From the NCBI GenBank assembly GCA_946405515.1, contig CAMJHM010000011.1, positions 1 to 48,870 of the forward strand: a stretch of 48,870 bases of DNA, given 5' to 3'. The notes beneath the pieces were generated by a model, which was not told where the DNA came from, did no database searches, and saw only the letters and a list, made by a program, of their open reading frames with translations. Below are positions 24,058-32,902 of the stretch, in pieces. The position numbers and the translations under genes are program-made. The stretch comes from an uncultured Fibrobacter sp. Its GTDB lineage: Bacteria > Fibrobacterota > Fibrobacteria > Fibrobacterales > Fibrobacteraceae. Within the stretch, counting starts at the first letter, position 1; every line of letters begins with the position of its first letter.

Positions 24058-26382
24058 TTACAGCTTGTCGTAAATTTCTTGGTAAATCCAGTAATTGCCC
24101 ATAACGCGCTTCACATAGCCACGGGTTTCCCAATAGCTGATTTCTTCGACGCGGATATCCCAGGGGAGCCCTTCGCCAGCAGCCTGCCAACGCTTGGTCG
24201 GCTTAGGCCCTGCATTGTAGTTCCCGAGCACATACATGTAATCGTCTTGGTACTCGGCCTTCAAATCCACCAAATAGCGGACGCCCAAACGGATATTCAT
24301 GTAGGCGTTGTACAGGAGTTTCGGGTCGAAGTCCGGAATCTGTTCGGCATCGGCCAGCATTTTTCCGGTCTTGGGCATAATCTGCAAAAGTCCGCAAGCC
24401 CCCACAGGCGACGTGATTTCAAAGTTGAATATGGATTCCTGGCGCATCACGCTGTAGACAAAGAACGGGTCGATGCGCGTACCCGAATGGTACACGACCT
24501 GTTCGGTGTACGGCACGGGGTAAAGGTAATGCAGAACATCTATCGGAGGAGCCATCAACCGGCGACGATCGATATTGTTCTGGAACTGGCGGGCCAGGCG
24601 GTAACCGGCAGCCGTCTCCCCCATCTCGTAAAAGAGCTTACCGTATTCGTAAAGGAAATCCAAGCGCTTGTAGTTCTTTTTGCGGGCCTCGTCGTAAACG
24701 GCGAACGCCTCTTCGGCAAAACCATACTGGAACAACGTCTTGATCCGTTTGTAACGTTCGGGATTGTACGACGTATCGGCACGGACGCCCTTCTGCGAGG
24801 AGCGAATCCAGGCGAGCGTCTGCTCCGGCGACATCGGAATGCCGTGAGCGAACGGAATGTCTTTCGCGGCCATGAGCTTGTACTCTTCCAACTTGATGCG
24901 ACTGCGATGGGCATAATAAGCCAGCGGGAAATCCCGGATGCAATCCAGGTACGCAGCCCGAGCCAACGAATCCTTACCGAGCTTCATGTACACATCGCCG
25001 AGGAACATACGGGCGCCACTGCCACTCCAAAGGAATTGTTCCTTGGTCGCTTCTGTAAAGGCCGCAATAGCTTCGTTCCACATTTCTTGCTTGTAGTAAA
25101 TGAACCCTATGCGGAACTTGGCCCACTGCCTCTTCACGTTGTTCCTAAACCGTTTATCCGTCAATTGCCTAAAGCAAATCAAGGCACTGTCAAATTGTTC
25201 CTTCTGCTCGTACTCAAAGCCGCGAACCCAAAGGTTGTTTGCGTTTTCTTTGCTGAACTGGTTCACCTCGTGCAGCAAGGAATCGAGCCTCTTGATTTCG
25301 GCGGCGTTTTTCGCAGAGTTGTTGCGCAACAGGCGCAAAGTGGACTGCATCCACAACGGGCGCGCCTCCACAGAATCCAAAAGGTAACGGAACTGCGCAA
25401 TGGATTCCGCATCCCGCTTAAGAGTCCGCAAGCTGACCGCGCGTTTTTCCCACAAGACAATGCGGACATCACGCGCAAGCGTACTCGGCGGGAGAGGCAT
25501 GAGCGTCGTGTCTTCGGGTGGCGGGACAACCATTTCCGGGTTCGAGATGACCAAAGCCGAATCGAGAATGCGGATGGAATCGAGCAAGGAAAGGCACACG
25601 CTGGCCTCGTCCTTGGCACAGGCCATCCTAGCGTACGCCACCTTTTCGGGCAATGTTTCCTCGACGCCCCGAACTTTGCGCAAACGGCGAATAGCAGCAA
25701 ACGCAGAATCCTTGTACGAGGTCGGACTCGTAAGCAACTGCGTATACAGGCGCTTGGCCGGTTTCAGTTGTTTAAACTTTTCCAGGTAACGCGCATAGCG
25801 GTACTTGAGCACATGAGCATCCGACGATTTGGAATACTTGTCCAAAAAGACCTTGAGGGAATCCGCATGGGCACGGTCGCTGAGGGTTGAATCGGCCATG
25901 GCGGCCTCGATACGCAGGCGCGAAGAAACCCGCATCCACTTTTCATCTTTTTCAAGCCCCTTGCCTAACTTCAAAGTATTCCACATTCCTCGGTAGTCGC
26001 CCTTGCGGTACTTGGAACGCGCCATGCGCAAAATAACTTCACCCGTCAACTGCGGGTCGGCTGCACGCAAAGTATCGTATGCCGCATAGGCGCTGTCCCA
26101 ATCTTCTTTGTAATAATAGTAGGCAGCCTTCGCAAAGTCGCGGACTTTTTTAGGGAGCGTTGAATCCAACGAATTATTCTGGGCCCGTTCAGCACGGATG
26201 ACTACATTTTGGAAATGAGCCGAAGGAATTTGTTCCAAATCCGCATAGGGACTCGGAGGAATGACTGTCGCCGTTGAATCGAGCACGGCGGTCGAAGACA
26301 TTGCCGGCGCAACAGTCACCGTGTCGGAGCTCCAAGCAAGCGACGCCATCAACAAAACACATACAAAATAACCAAATCTCAT
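24058..26382 (-). CDS. Secreted lytic murein transglycosylase with TPR-like N-terminal region
   Basis: 774 aa. The signal peptide (FVCVLLMASLAWSSD) is followed by a long alpha-helical region (about 60-590) with TPR-like repeats (AKAAYYYYKEDWDSAYAAYD, FRIGFIYYKQEMWNEAIAAF). The C-terminal SLT (GH23-like) domain has the catalytic glutamate in MRQES (Glu649), then GLLQIMP, then GNYNAGP with the substrate-binding NYNAG motif. It cleaves the MurNAc-GlcNAc bond with 1,6-anhydro ring formation in the periplasm. The architecture resembles Slt70. It lies 54 nt downstream of ptsI; a hairpin in that gap may separate them. Confidence 0.92.
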   Translation of the reverse strand: MRFGYFVCVLLMASLAWSSDTVTVAPAMSSTAVLDSTATVIPPSPYADLEQIPSAHFQNVVIRAERAQNNSLDSTLPKKVRDFAKAAYYYYKEDWDSAYAAYDTLRAADPQLTGEVILRMARSKYRKGDYRGMWNTLKLGKGLEKDEKWMRVSSRLRIEAAMADSTLSDRAHADSLKVFLDKYSKSSDAHVLKYRYARYLEKFKQLKPAKRLYTQLLTSPTSYKDSAFAAIRRLRKVRGVEETLPEKVAYARMACAKDEASVCLSLLDSIRILDSALVISNPEMVVPPPEDTTLMPLPPSTLARDVRIVLWEKRAVSLRTLKRDAESIAQFRYLLDSVEARPLWMQSTLRLLRNNSAKNAAEIKRLDSLLHEVNQFSKENANNLWVRGFEYEQKEQFDSALICFRQLTDKRFRNNVKRQWAKFRIGFIYYKQEMWNEAIAAFTEATKEQFLWSGSGARMFLGDVYMKLGKDSLARAAYLDCIRDFPLAYYAHRSRIKLEEYKLMAAKDIPFAHGIPMSPEQTLAWIRSSQKGVRADTSYNPERYKRIKTLFQYGFAEEAFAVYDEARKKNYKRLDFLYEYGKLFYEMGETAAGYRLARQFQNNIDRRRLMAPPIDVLHYLYPVPYTEQVVYHSGTRIDPFFVYSVMRQESIFNFEITSPVGACGLLQIMPKTGKMLADAEQIPDFDPKLLYNAYMNIRLGVRYLVDLKAEYQDDYMYVLGNYNAGPKPTKRWQAAGEGLPWDIRVEEISYWETRGYVKRVMGNYWIYQEIYDKL

Positions 26383-26395
26383 ATTTTCTCTCTAT

Positions 26396-26425
26396 TTGCG
26401 AATTGCAACAACATTGCAACCGCAA
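26396..26425 (-). promoter_or_regulatory. Inverted repeat in the leader of the transglycosylase gene
   Basis: Arms 26396-26408 and 26414-26425 (TTGCG-AA-TTGCAA against TTGCAA-C-CGCAA) enclose a 5-nt loop, 13 nt upstream of the ATG at 26382. There is no T-tract, so it is more likely an operator or leader hairpin than a terminator. Confidence 0.4.
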
Positions 26426-26436
26426 GCCCAACTACG

Positions 26437-28281
26437 TTACAGGCGTTCTACCTGGCCCACGAAGCTGGAAATACCCAAATCCGTAATCGTCTGCGCATAC
26501 TTCTTGTACAAGTATTCGTTCACGTCCTTGGCATCGTCCAATTGCAGGATAGTCAAGGCCGTTTCGCGGACGTCTTCAAAGTTAATGGAGCGGATAATCT
26601 TCTTTGTTGCCATGACGCTCCACGGCGTCATCGAAAGTTCATCCACACCAAGCCCTACGAGCAAAAGTACGCTCAACGGGTCCGAACTCATTTCGCCGCA
26701 CACCGCAACGGGAATCCCCTCCCTGTGGGCAGCAACGACCGTCTGGTAAATCATGCTCAGCACAGCCGGATGGTGCGGCTGGAACATATCCGTTATAAGT
26801 TCGTTCGTACGGTCAACGGCCAAAGTGAACTGAATCAGGTCGTTCGTACCGAGGCTAAAGAAATCGACTTCCTTGGCGAGCTTTTCCACAAGCATCACGG
26901 CCGCAGGGACTTCAATCATCACCCCAACCTTGATGTCGCCGATTTTCGTGCCTTCTGCAATCACCGCCTGGCGGCATTCTTCGATACATTCCTTAGCCTG
27001 GTGAAGTTCACTCATGCTAGAAATCATCGGGAGCAAGATTCTCAAATTACCCGCAGAACTGGCCCGGAGCATCGCCTTGAGCTGCGACCGGAAAATGTCC
27101 TTCTTGTCGAGGCACACGCGGATGGAACGCCACCCCATGAACGGGTTCGCCTCGTTCGGCGAAGTCACACCGGGAACAAGTTTGTCGCCACCAGCATCGA
27201 GCGTTCTGATAGTCACCGGGTTGGGCGCCATGTTCGAAAGAATCAGGCGGTAAGCATCTTCCTGTTCTTCTTCCGAGGGGACATCCTTGCGGAAATAAAG
27301 AAATTCAGAACGGAACAGGCCAATCCCCGTTGCCCCGTAATCCTTGACTTTGTCGGATTCCGTCGGCAATTCGATGTTTGCGTGCAACGTAATGTACTTG
27401 CCATCGCGCGTCATCGGTTCGAGCTGGCGCATGGTGTACAATTCCCTGCGCTGGCGTTCGTAAACTTCCTGGCGTTCGTGGAACCGGCGGATATCGTCTT
27501 CGTTCGGGTTCACGATGACCTTGCCACCCGAACCATCGACAATAATCATGTCGTCGGGTTTGACGAGGCCCGCCAAGTTGCGCAAGCCGAACACCGCAGG
27601 AATCTGCAACGAACGGGCAAGAATGGCGACATGGCTCGTGCGTCCGCCCGTGTCCATGACAATCGCGCTGACCTGCCCCGGTTTGATCGACATGAGCAAG
27701 CTGGGTAAAATTTCGTGGGCCACGAGGACCACACCATCTTCGGCAGCAATGTCCTCTAATACCGGTCCGGAATCTTCCATGGCCGCCATCAGGCGGTTGT
27801 ACAAGTCCCTCAAGTCCGTTGCCCTATCACGCATGGCCGGTGAATCAATCGCTTCGAACTTGTCAATAAAGGCGCCCAGCACAACGTGGACTGCCCAGCG
27901 GGCATTCTTGTGGCCGACGCGAATTTTCTCGAGGACCCCGTTCACCAGTTGGGGGTCCTGCAAAATCATCAAGTGCGTCGCAAAGATCATGCTGTCTTTG
28001 AGGCCCGCACGAGATTCAGATATTTCCTTGATTTGCGCAATTTCCTTAGCCGTCTTGCTTACAGCTTTCAGGAAGAGTTGCTCCTCGGTAGGAATCCTGC
28101 TTTCGGGCAGGGTTTCTTCGACAACGGAAATTTCACGATTAATTACGGGGAAGACTCTCCCCATGGCAAAGCCGGGCGAAGAAGGCACACCGACCTGGAC
28201 GGTTCTCGTCTTGGCCTTCCCAGTATCCCCGACCTTCACTGCCGGATCAAGCTCAACACGGTTCTTCGTTGAAGTGGTCAT
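26437..28281 (-). CDS. ptsI: Phosphoenolpyruvate-protein phosphotransferase (PTS Enzyme I)
   Basis: 614 aa. EI normally begins near its GxxxSPGxA motif; here GVPSSPGFAMG is at 31-41, so about 28 extra residues precede it. The phosphohistidine is His217 in GGRTSHVAILARS. The PEP-binding TIM barrel follows, with GLFRSEFLY, RTLDAGGDK, the MIEVPAAV motif and SLGTNDLIQF. It transfers phosphate from PEP to HPr. The start overlaps the end of ptsH by 29 nt, implying coupled translation. No EII genes are in the window, so the pair could serve regulation rather than sugar uptake. Confidence 0.95.
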   Translation of the reverse strand: MTTSTKNRVELDPAVKVGDTGKAKTRTVQVGVPSSPGFAMGRVFPVINREISVVEETLPESRIPTEEQLFLKAVSKTAKEIAQIKEISESRAGLKDSMIFATHLMILQDPQLVNGVLEKIRVGHKNARWAVHVVLGAFIDKFEAIDSPAMRDRATDLRDLYNRLMAAMEDSGPVLEDIAAEDGVVLVAHEILPSLLMSIKPGQVSAIVMDTGGRTSHVAILARSLQIPAVFGLRNLAGLVKPDDMIIVDGSGGKVIVNPNEDDIRRFHERQEVYERQRRELYTMRQLEPMTRDGKYITLHANIELPTESDKVKDYGATGIGLFRSEFLYFRKDVPSEEEQEDAYRLILSNMAPNPVTIRTLDAGGDKLVPGVTSPNEANPFMGWRSIRVCLDKKDIFRSQLKAMLRASSAGNLRILLPMISSMSELHQAKECIEECRQAVIAEGTKIGDIKVGVMIEVPAAVMLVEKLAKEVDFFSLGTNDLIQFTLAVDRTNELITDMFQPHHPAVLSMIYQTVVAAHREGIPVAVCGEMSSDPLSVLLLVGLGVDELSMTPWSVMATKKIIRSINFEDVRETALTILQLDDAKDVNEYLYKKYAQTITDLGISSFVGQVERL

Positions 28282-28525
28282 TAAAGAGTTGTTCCAATTG
28301 CTGAACTATGGTTTCTTCATCCTCGCCATCAACTTCGAACTTGACTTCGGAGCCGGCAGGAATCGCAAGCATCATTACATTCAAAATGCTCTTGGCATTT
28401 GCCTTCGAGCCTTCGAAAACAATGGAAACATCACTCTTGGCTTGCCCCGTGATATCCACGATCATGCCCGCAGGTCGGGCATGCACGCCAAGCTTGTTAG
28501 TGACCGTCAATGTTTTTACAATCAT
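28253..28525 (-). CDS. ptsH: Phosphocarrier protein HPr
   Basis: 90 aa, the usual HPr length. The active-site histidine is His15 in KLGVHARPAG; the second regulatory site Ser46 lies in AKSILNVMMLA, so phosphorylation by an HPr kinase is possible. The fold-typical ending EETIVQQLEQLF is present. It accepts phosphate from Enzyme I, whose gene overlaps its 3' end. The MCE-protein gene ends 8 nt upstream, so the three genes form an operon. Confidence 0.96.
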   Translation of the reverse strand: MIVKTLTVTNKLGVHARPAGMIVDITGQAKSDVSIVFEGSKANAKSILNVMMLAIPAGSEVKFEVDGEDEETIVQQLEQLFNDHFNEEPC

Positions 28526-28533
28526 CGTTTTCC

Positions 28534-29454
28534 TCAGAAGAAGTCCACATTTATATCCAGACCATCCTGAAGAATGATTCTGAAAAGGCTGTCCGCAGAA
28601 CGAACCGTCTTGACCAGTTCGTCGTGCAGCGTCTTATCGTTCAACAGGAGCCCAACGGTGTTGTCCTTAGCCTGCGTTTTCGCCTGCACCTGGCCAACCA
28701 GTTCGTCCAGATGCTTGGTGACGCCTTCCAGCTCACCGATGAGGTTGTTGGCATTGCCCACCACCTTGTCCGTATTGGCAAAGAGGCTGTCGATAGGCTG
28801 CTTCACGCCGTCGACCAATTGGTTCACCTTGCCCGTTGCTTCGTTAAGCCCAGCCAAAGTCCTCTTAAGTTGCGGATCCGTGTTCTGCACGAGGCCCATC
28901 AGGCGGTCCTCGAGATTTTCGGCCTTGTCAAGCAAAGTCTTGAAACGGTCCTGGAATTCTGGATTGGAGATGGTTCCATTCAGCGCGGCCTTCACCGATT
29001 CGAGCAAGACCTTGGTGCTGTCGCAAACTTCGCCAGCCAGACCAAGCGCTTCGGCAATGCCGGCATCGAACTGGCCATCGATCGTATCACCCGGAGTAAA
29101 ATACTTTTCCTCGTCACCGAGAATAATGCCTATCTGGCGTTCGCCCATGATACCGATATTCTGGACGCGGATTTCGGAATCCTTCGGGATTCGCACGTCG
29201 TCGCGCAGGCGGATAGTTACCACGACGCGGTGGCCGGAAAGTTCGATATTTTCGACCTTACCGAGTTTGACGCCATTAATCTTGACAGGGTCATCCAGAA
29301 CAAGGGTGCTCACCTGCGTAAACTTCAAATGGAACGTATTGAATTTTTCCCGCGGGTCCTTCTCGTTCAAGAAGAAAATGCCGAACACCAGCACAACCAC
29401 GGCTAGGAGAACGACGAGGCCTACAGAAAAGTATAGTACAGAATTCTTCTTCAT
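28534..29454 (-). CDS. MCE/MlaD-family protein
   Basis: 306 aa. One N-terminal transmembrane helix (SVGLVVLLAVVVLVFGIFFL), then an MCE domain at about 36-115 (FTQVSTLVLDDPVKINGVKLGKVENI, VTIRLRDDVRIPKDSEIRV). The remainder is helical and coiled-coil-like, as in many solute-binding subunits of MCE lipid transporters. MlaD hexamers hand phospholipids between the membranes with an ABC transporter (MlaF/E); those partner genes are not in this window. It is first in the operon with ptsH and ptsI, an unusual grouping. It may take part in outer-membrane lipid transport. Confidence 0.88.
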   Translation of the reverse strand: MKKNSVLYFSVGLVVLLAVVVLVFGIFFLNEKDPREKFNTFHLKFTQVSTLVLDDPVKINGVKLGKVENIELSGHRVVVTIRLRDDVRIPKDSEIRVQNIGIMGERQIGIILGDEEKYFTPGDTIDGQFDAGIAEALGLAGEVCDSTKVLLESVKAALNGTISNPEFQDRFKTLLDKAENLEDRLMGLVQNTDPQLKRTLAGLNEATGKVNQLVDGVKQPIDSLFANTDKVVGNANNLIGELEGVTKHLDELVGQVQAKTQAKDNTVGLLLNDKTLHDELVKTVRSADSLFRIILQDGLDINVDFF

Positions 29455-29504
29455 TTTCTGTACCTAATCTAGTAATTCCATTTCAATTTTTATTTGCATA
29501 CGTG

Positions 29505-29535
29505 CAAAAATGCCCTTTTCACATACAAAACGGGC
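29505..29535 (-). terminator. Probable terminator after the TrmH-like gene
   Basis: On the minus strand GCCC-g-TTTT and AAAAGGGC (arms 29527-29535 and 29512-29519) form a hairpin followed by ATTTTTG. It starts 2 nt after the stop codon at 29538. Confidence 0.55.
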
Positions 29536-29537
29536 CC

Positions 29538-30185
29538 TTATTCGTCCACACGAACAATGGGGCTATTGTTTTCAATGCCGTTCACGTGGCGATCCAGCCA
29601 GTCCAAAAGCAACTGGTCCCGTTCGGCAGCGGGCAGGGCGAACTTTTCGCGGCCTTCCCTCTGCATGTACACATCGAGATAAGTCATGAGCACGCCACCG
29701 GCAACCGAAACGTTCATGGACTCGGTAATGCCATACTGCGGCAGCTTGAACTCGTAATCGGCATGGGCGAGCGTATCGGGGTGATTCCCGTGGAACTCGC
29801 TCCCGAGATAAAATGCGGTAGGCTGGCTCAAGTCGAGGTCCAGCACGGAGTTCGTGGTATTCGTGCTCGCGACGGCAATCTTGTAGCCCTTCGCGCGGAG
29901 CTTTTCCATGCACAGCATGCGCTTCTTGTACAGGTACAGGCTCATCCACTTGTAGCTGCCCTTGAGGATAGACTTGTTCACGCTGTAGGCGTTGTCCTCT
30001 TCGATGATATGCACGTCCTGGAGCCCGAACACTTCTGCCGTGCGAATGACCGCCGAAATATTGTGCGGGTCGAACAAGTCCTCGAGAACCATGCAGAAAT
30101 GCCTAGTACGGCGGTTGACGACCTCCGTCAGCAAGTCACGACGGCGTTCCGTCACACGGGCAAGCAACGATTCCAATTCACTCAT
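29538..30185 (-). CDS. trmH: TrmH-like tRNA (guanosine-2'-O)-methyltransferase
   Basis: 215 aa. The three SPOUT knot motifs are present: VLEDLFDPHNISAVIRTAE (motif 1, with the invariant Asn and Arg), FYLGSEFHG (motif 2) and ITESMNVSVAGGVLM (motif 3). The long C-terminal helical extension and the N-terminal RVTERRRDLLTEVV are as in TrmH, which methylates G18 of the tRNA D-loop using S-adenosylmethionine. The stop of the upstream unknown gene is 2 nt before the start, so it is the last gene of a three-gene operon. Another TrmH-group rRNA methyltransferase is possible but less likely. Confidence 0.9.
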   Translation of the reverse strand: MSELESLLARVTERRRDLLTEVVNRRTRHFCMVLEDLFDPHNISAVIRTAEVFGLQDVHIIEEDNAYSVNKSILKGSYKWMSLYLYKKRMLCMEKLRAKGYKIAVASTNTTNSVLDLDLSQPTAFYLGSEFHGNHPDTLAHADYEFKLPQYGITESMNVSVAGGVLMTYLDVYMQREGREKFALPAAERDQLLLDWLDRHVNGIENNSPIVRVDE

Positions 30186-30187
30186 CT

Positions 30188-31273
30188 CTATTTTCCTTTC
30201 TTTTTTTCGATGAAAAGCGGGGCCGACTTTTCGTTCATGATAATGGGGACACTGTTCTTGTCCCGTTCGGCCCTTTCCTTCTGGAGCTTCTCAAAATCAC
30301 CCAGGCGCCAGTGGCCCCCGTTCACGACATTCTCGAAATCGATAATGTACTGGACATTCATATCGGACTTCAGCACAGCGCTTTTGAGCATCGGCTCTTT
30401 GTTGCCGGAGAAGTAGGATTTCGAGGCCTTCTTGATATCGTTGACGATGTGGTCGATTTTTTCGTCAACAACGCTCTTGAATACGTTCATCTGCATAATC
30501 GAGTTCAGCACGGTATTTGCCGGGAACACGATAGCCGTTAGCTTGTACTTAAGTTCGTTCCGGCTAACCTCGTCCATGTCGAGGTAGGCAACCGCAGTCC
30601 CGTGCAAGGACCATCTCAATATTTTCGCATGACCGTAGCCAAAGAACAGGTTGCGCATGCCCAACTTATGGCCCGCACTATCTTGCAGGGCCCAATAAAA
30701 ATCACCGGAAAGGCTCCGTCCGTTACTCCCCGAGAAGAATCTGCGATTCGGACTCGTGTAACGCAGTTCGTAATGGGAATCCAGATAAGCGTTAATCAGT
30801 TCCGCGGTAAAAGGCATGTTGTCGAACAAATAGCTGATGACATCGGCACCGAGCGGCAGCGTCCCCTTGTTCTCGTAAATCACACGGTACTGGCGACCGA
30901 GACGGGCATAAACTTCGATGGACATCGGGACACCCGGATCCGCCTTGAACCCGCGCTTGGTTATCTCGATAAATGGAGCGCAGAATTCCGCATCGTACTT
31001 CACCTTCGGCCATGGGGCCTGGTCTTCGGGCTTGCACGTCGGATAATCCATGTCTAGGCAAATCTTGACACCAGAACAGAGCGACCGGTAGTCATCATCG
31101 TTATTGAGACGGGCCTTGATTGCCGTACGCAAACGGTTCTCGGCAATAGGAGCCATGTGGATAGAAGCATCCTTCGCCGGTTCGGCCGGAGCACCGGCAA
31201 AGCACACGGCTTGCAACAAGGCAAGGACACAAAGGCAACGCTTTACCAGACCTATTGCAGTTGAGCAAGCCAT
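30188..31273 (-). CDS. Secreted protein of unknown function
   Basis: 361 aa. I do not recognise the family. It has an N-terminal signal peptide (VKRCLCVLALLQAVCFAGAPA) and then a soluble region with several Cys residues between 65 and 100 (SLCSGVKICLDMDYPTCKPED) that could form disulphides in the periplasm. No repeats or anchor are seen. The C terminus is highly charged (KEKKKGK-like). It lies 3 nt after the M16-like lipoprotein gene and 2 nt before trmH on the same strand, so all three are co-transcribed. A function in the cell envelope is a guess from location only. Confidence 0.8.
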   Translation of the reverse strand: MACSTAIGLVKRCLCVLALLQAVCFAGAPAEPAKDASIHMAPIAENRLRTAIKARLNNDDDYRSLCSGVKICLDMDYPTCKPEDQAPWPKVKYDAEFCAPFIEITKRGFKADPGVPMSIEVYARLGRQYRVIYENKGTLPLGADVISYLFDNMPFTAELINAYLDSHYELRYTSPNRRFFSGSNGRSLSGDFYWALQDSAGHKLGMRNLFFGYGHAKILRWSLHGTAVAYLDMDEVSRNELKYKLTAIVFPANTVLNSIMQMNVFKSVVDEKIDHIVNDIKKASKSYFSGNKEPMLKSAVLKSDMNVQYIIDFENVVNGGHWRLGDFEKLQKERAERDKNSVPIIMNEKSAPLFIEKKKGK

Positions 31274-31276
31274 CCG

Positions 31277-32791
31277 CTACCTAAACTCAAGACTGTCCAG
31301 AGAAAGGACCGTGAAGGGTTTCAGCGCATCAAATTTCGCCACTGGGCCGACAATGGAAATCGTCATCTTGTCGCGGCTGAAATACTTGGCAATCATCGCC
31401 TTCACCTGTTCGGCGGTCACCGCATTGATTTCCTTCACGTATTCCAAGTAATGGTCGTAGGTCTTGCCCAGGAGTTCGCCCTTCGCAAAGATGACAGCCG
31501 TCGCTTCTGGAGAATCAAACAAACTCGGCAGGCTCTCGACCAAGGACTTTTTCGCCTGGGCAAGTTCTTCGGCGGTCGGGCCATCCTTCGCCAATTTTTC
31601 CACTTCTTCGAATACGAGCTTGATGGCGAAATCAACCGACTCCACCTTGGTCTGCAAAGCAATCGTCGTGAGCGCCGTGTCGCGGTACTCGTTGCCGACT
31701 GCACTATAGACGCTATAGGCCAGGCCTTCGTCGCTGCGCACACGGTTCATCAAGCGGCTCGAGAAACTCCCTCCGCCAAGGATAAAGCTTGCGACGGCAG
31801 CAGGATAGTAATCGGGATGGGGCCTACGCACAAACGGCTGGTTCATCACGATGTTCGCCTGGGTAATGTCGCGGTCCACCACGAACACACCTGGCTTGCG
31901 CAAGAACTCAAGCGGTTTCGGTGGAGCCTTCACAGCAACCGGAGCCGTCGGGAGGTCGGCGAAAAATTCCTTGAGCATAGTCACCGCAGAATCGCGGTCC
32001 ACATCGCCCGACAGCGCAAAGATGATGCGGCGTGACGAGAACAGTCCCTTCGAAAGGCGCTTCACGTCGGCGACAGAGACCTTGGAGTATTCCTGTGCGT
32101 TTGCGTCCCAGAGCCTGGGCGAAGGAGCGTAGTTCACCTTCATCTGCAACGCCTGCAAGACCTTCCCCGGAGTATCGTAACGGCGATCGTAACTGGTCAC
32201 GAAGTTCGCCTTCACGATTTCGAGTTGATCCTTGTCGAAAGCAGGTTCCTTCACAATCTTCTTCACCAGAGCGAGCATCGCAGGGAAATCCTTCGAAAGG
32301 CAGTCGATATCGAACGACGACGTAAATGTTCCCGTCGAAGTAGAAATGCCCGCACTCACAAATTCAAGAGAATCATCCAGCGCATGAGCCGGAAGCCCTA
32401 CGGCACCGCCACGGCGGAACATGGCACCGACCATAGAACTCGCGGCCTCGTCCTTGAGAGCGAGGGATTCGTGCGGTTCATCGAAGAACACGGTAAAATT
32501 CACAAGCGGGAGTGTCCGGTCCGACACGACGTAACCCGTAATGCTATCGGACAGCTGCACCCTGAAATCCTTCGGGTACGGAGCGACATAGCGGAACTCG
32601 GGGAAAGCGATATCCTTGTAGCTAGCCGGTACAGCGGAAGCGGCAGGAGTTGCAGGAGCAGGCGCCACAGCGGAATCCTGTGCAGCAACACGCGGGGTCA
32701 CCTCCCCAGCCGATGTCTCGGGAGCCGGAGCCCCGGAACACGCAACCAGGGCCAGTGCGGTAATGGCAGAAAACGATACAAACTTACGCAT
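31277..32791 (-). CDS. M16-family peptidase-like lipoprotein lacking the zinc-binding motif
   Basis: 504 aa from the ATG at 32791 (ten residues inside the longest frame), giving a lipobox LALVAC (Cys18) and an Ala/Pro-rich linker. Two M16 halves follow: LVNFTVFFDEPHES...GAMFRRGG and, in the C-terminal half, VRSDEGLAYSVYS, the Arg/Tyr substrate-binding region. The catalytic HxxEH motif is missing: the expected helix reads DEAASSMVGAMFRRG. It therefore looks like the non-catalytic partner of a two-subunit M16 peptidase; a zinc-binding partner is not in the window. Predicted periplasmic or outer-membrane lipoprotein. Confidence 0.86.
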   Translation of the reverse strand: MRKFVSFSAITALALVACSGAPAPETSAGEVTPRVAAQDSAVAPAPATPAASAVPASYKDIAFPEFRYVAPYPKDFRVQLSDSITGYVVSDRTLPLVNFTVFFDEPHESLALKDEAASSMVGAMFRRGGAVGLPAHALDDSLEFVSAGISTSTGTFTSSFDIDCLSKDFPAMLALVKKIVKEPAFDKDQLEIVKANFVTSYDRRYDTPGKVLQALQMKVNYAPSPRLWDANAQEYSKVSVADVKRLSKGLFSSRRIIFALSGDVDRDSAVTMLKEFFADLPTAPVAVKAPPKPLEFLRKPGVFVVDRDITQANIVMNQPFVRRPHPDYYPAAVASFILGGGSFSSRLMNRVRSDEGLAYSVYSAVGNEYRDTALTTIALQTKVESVDFAIKLVFEEVEKLAKDGPTAEELAQAKKSLVESLPSLFDSPEATAVIFAKGELLGKTYDHYLEYVKEINAVTAEQVKAMIAKYFSRDKMTISIVGPVAKFDALKPFTVLSLDSLEFR

Positions 32792-32866
32792 TTGACTAGA
32801 AAATAGCAAATGAACAGGCAACAGAAACTATACAATCCAAATTGGAGTATCGATTTGACATTTTTA

Positions 32867-32896
32867 TCGACCACCCCTCAAAAAACAACATATATT
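32867..32896 (+). promoter_or_regulatory. Candidate promoter of the small RNA
   Basis: TCGACC at 32867-32872 (4 of 6 to consensus) and TATATT at 32891-32896 are 18 nt apart. The predicted start near 32902-32904 falls right before the first stem of the folded region at 32906. A TTGACA at 32855-32860 is too far (30 nt) to pair with this -10. Confidence 0.4.
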
Positions 32897-32902
32897 CATT
32901 AA

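Noticed and set aside
24043-25890. 615-codon plus-strand frame opposite the transglycosylase gene
   Set aside because: Shadow of a strongly coding minus strand; the translation has no motif.
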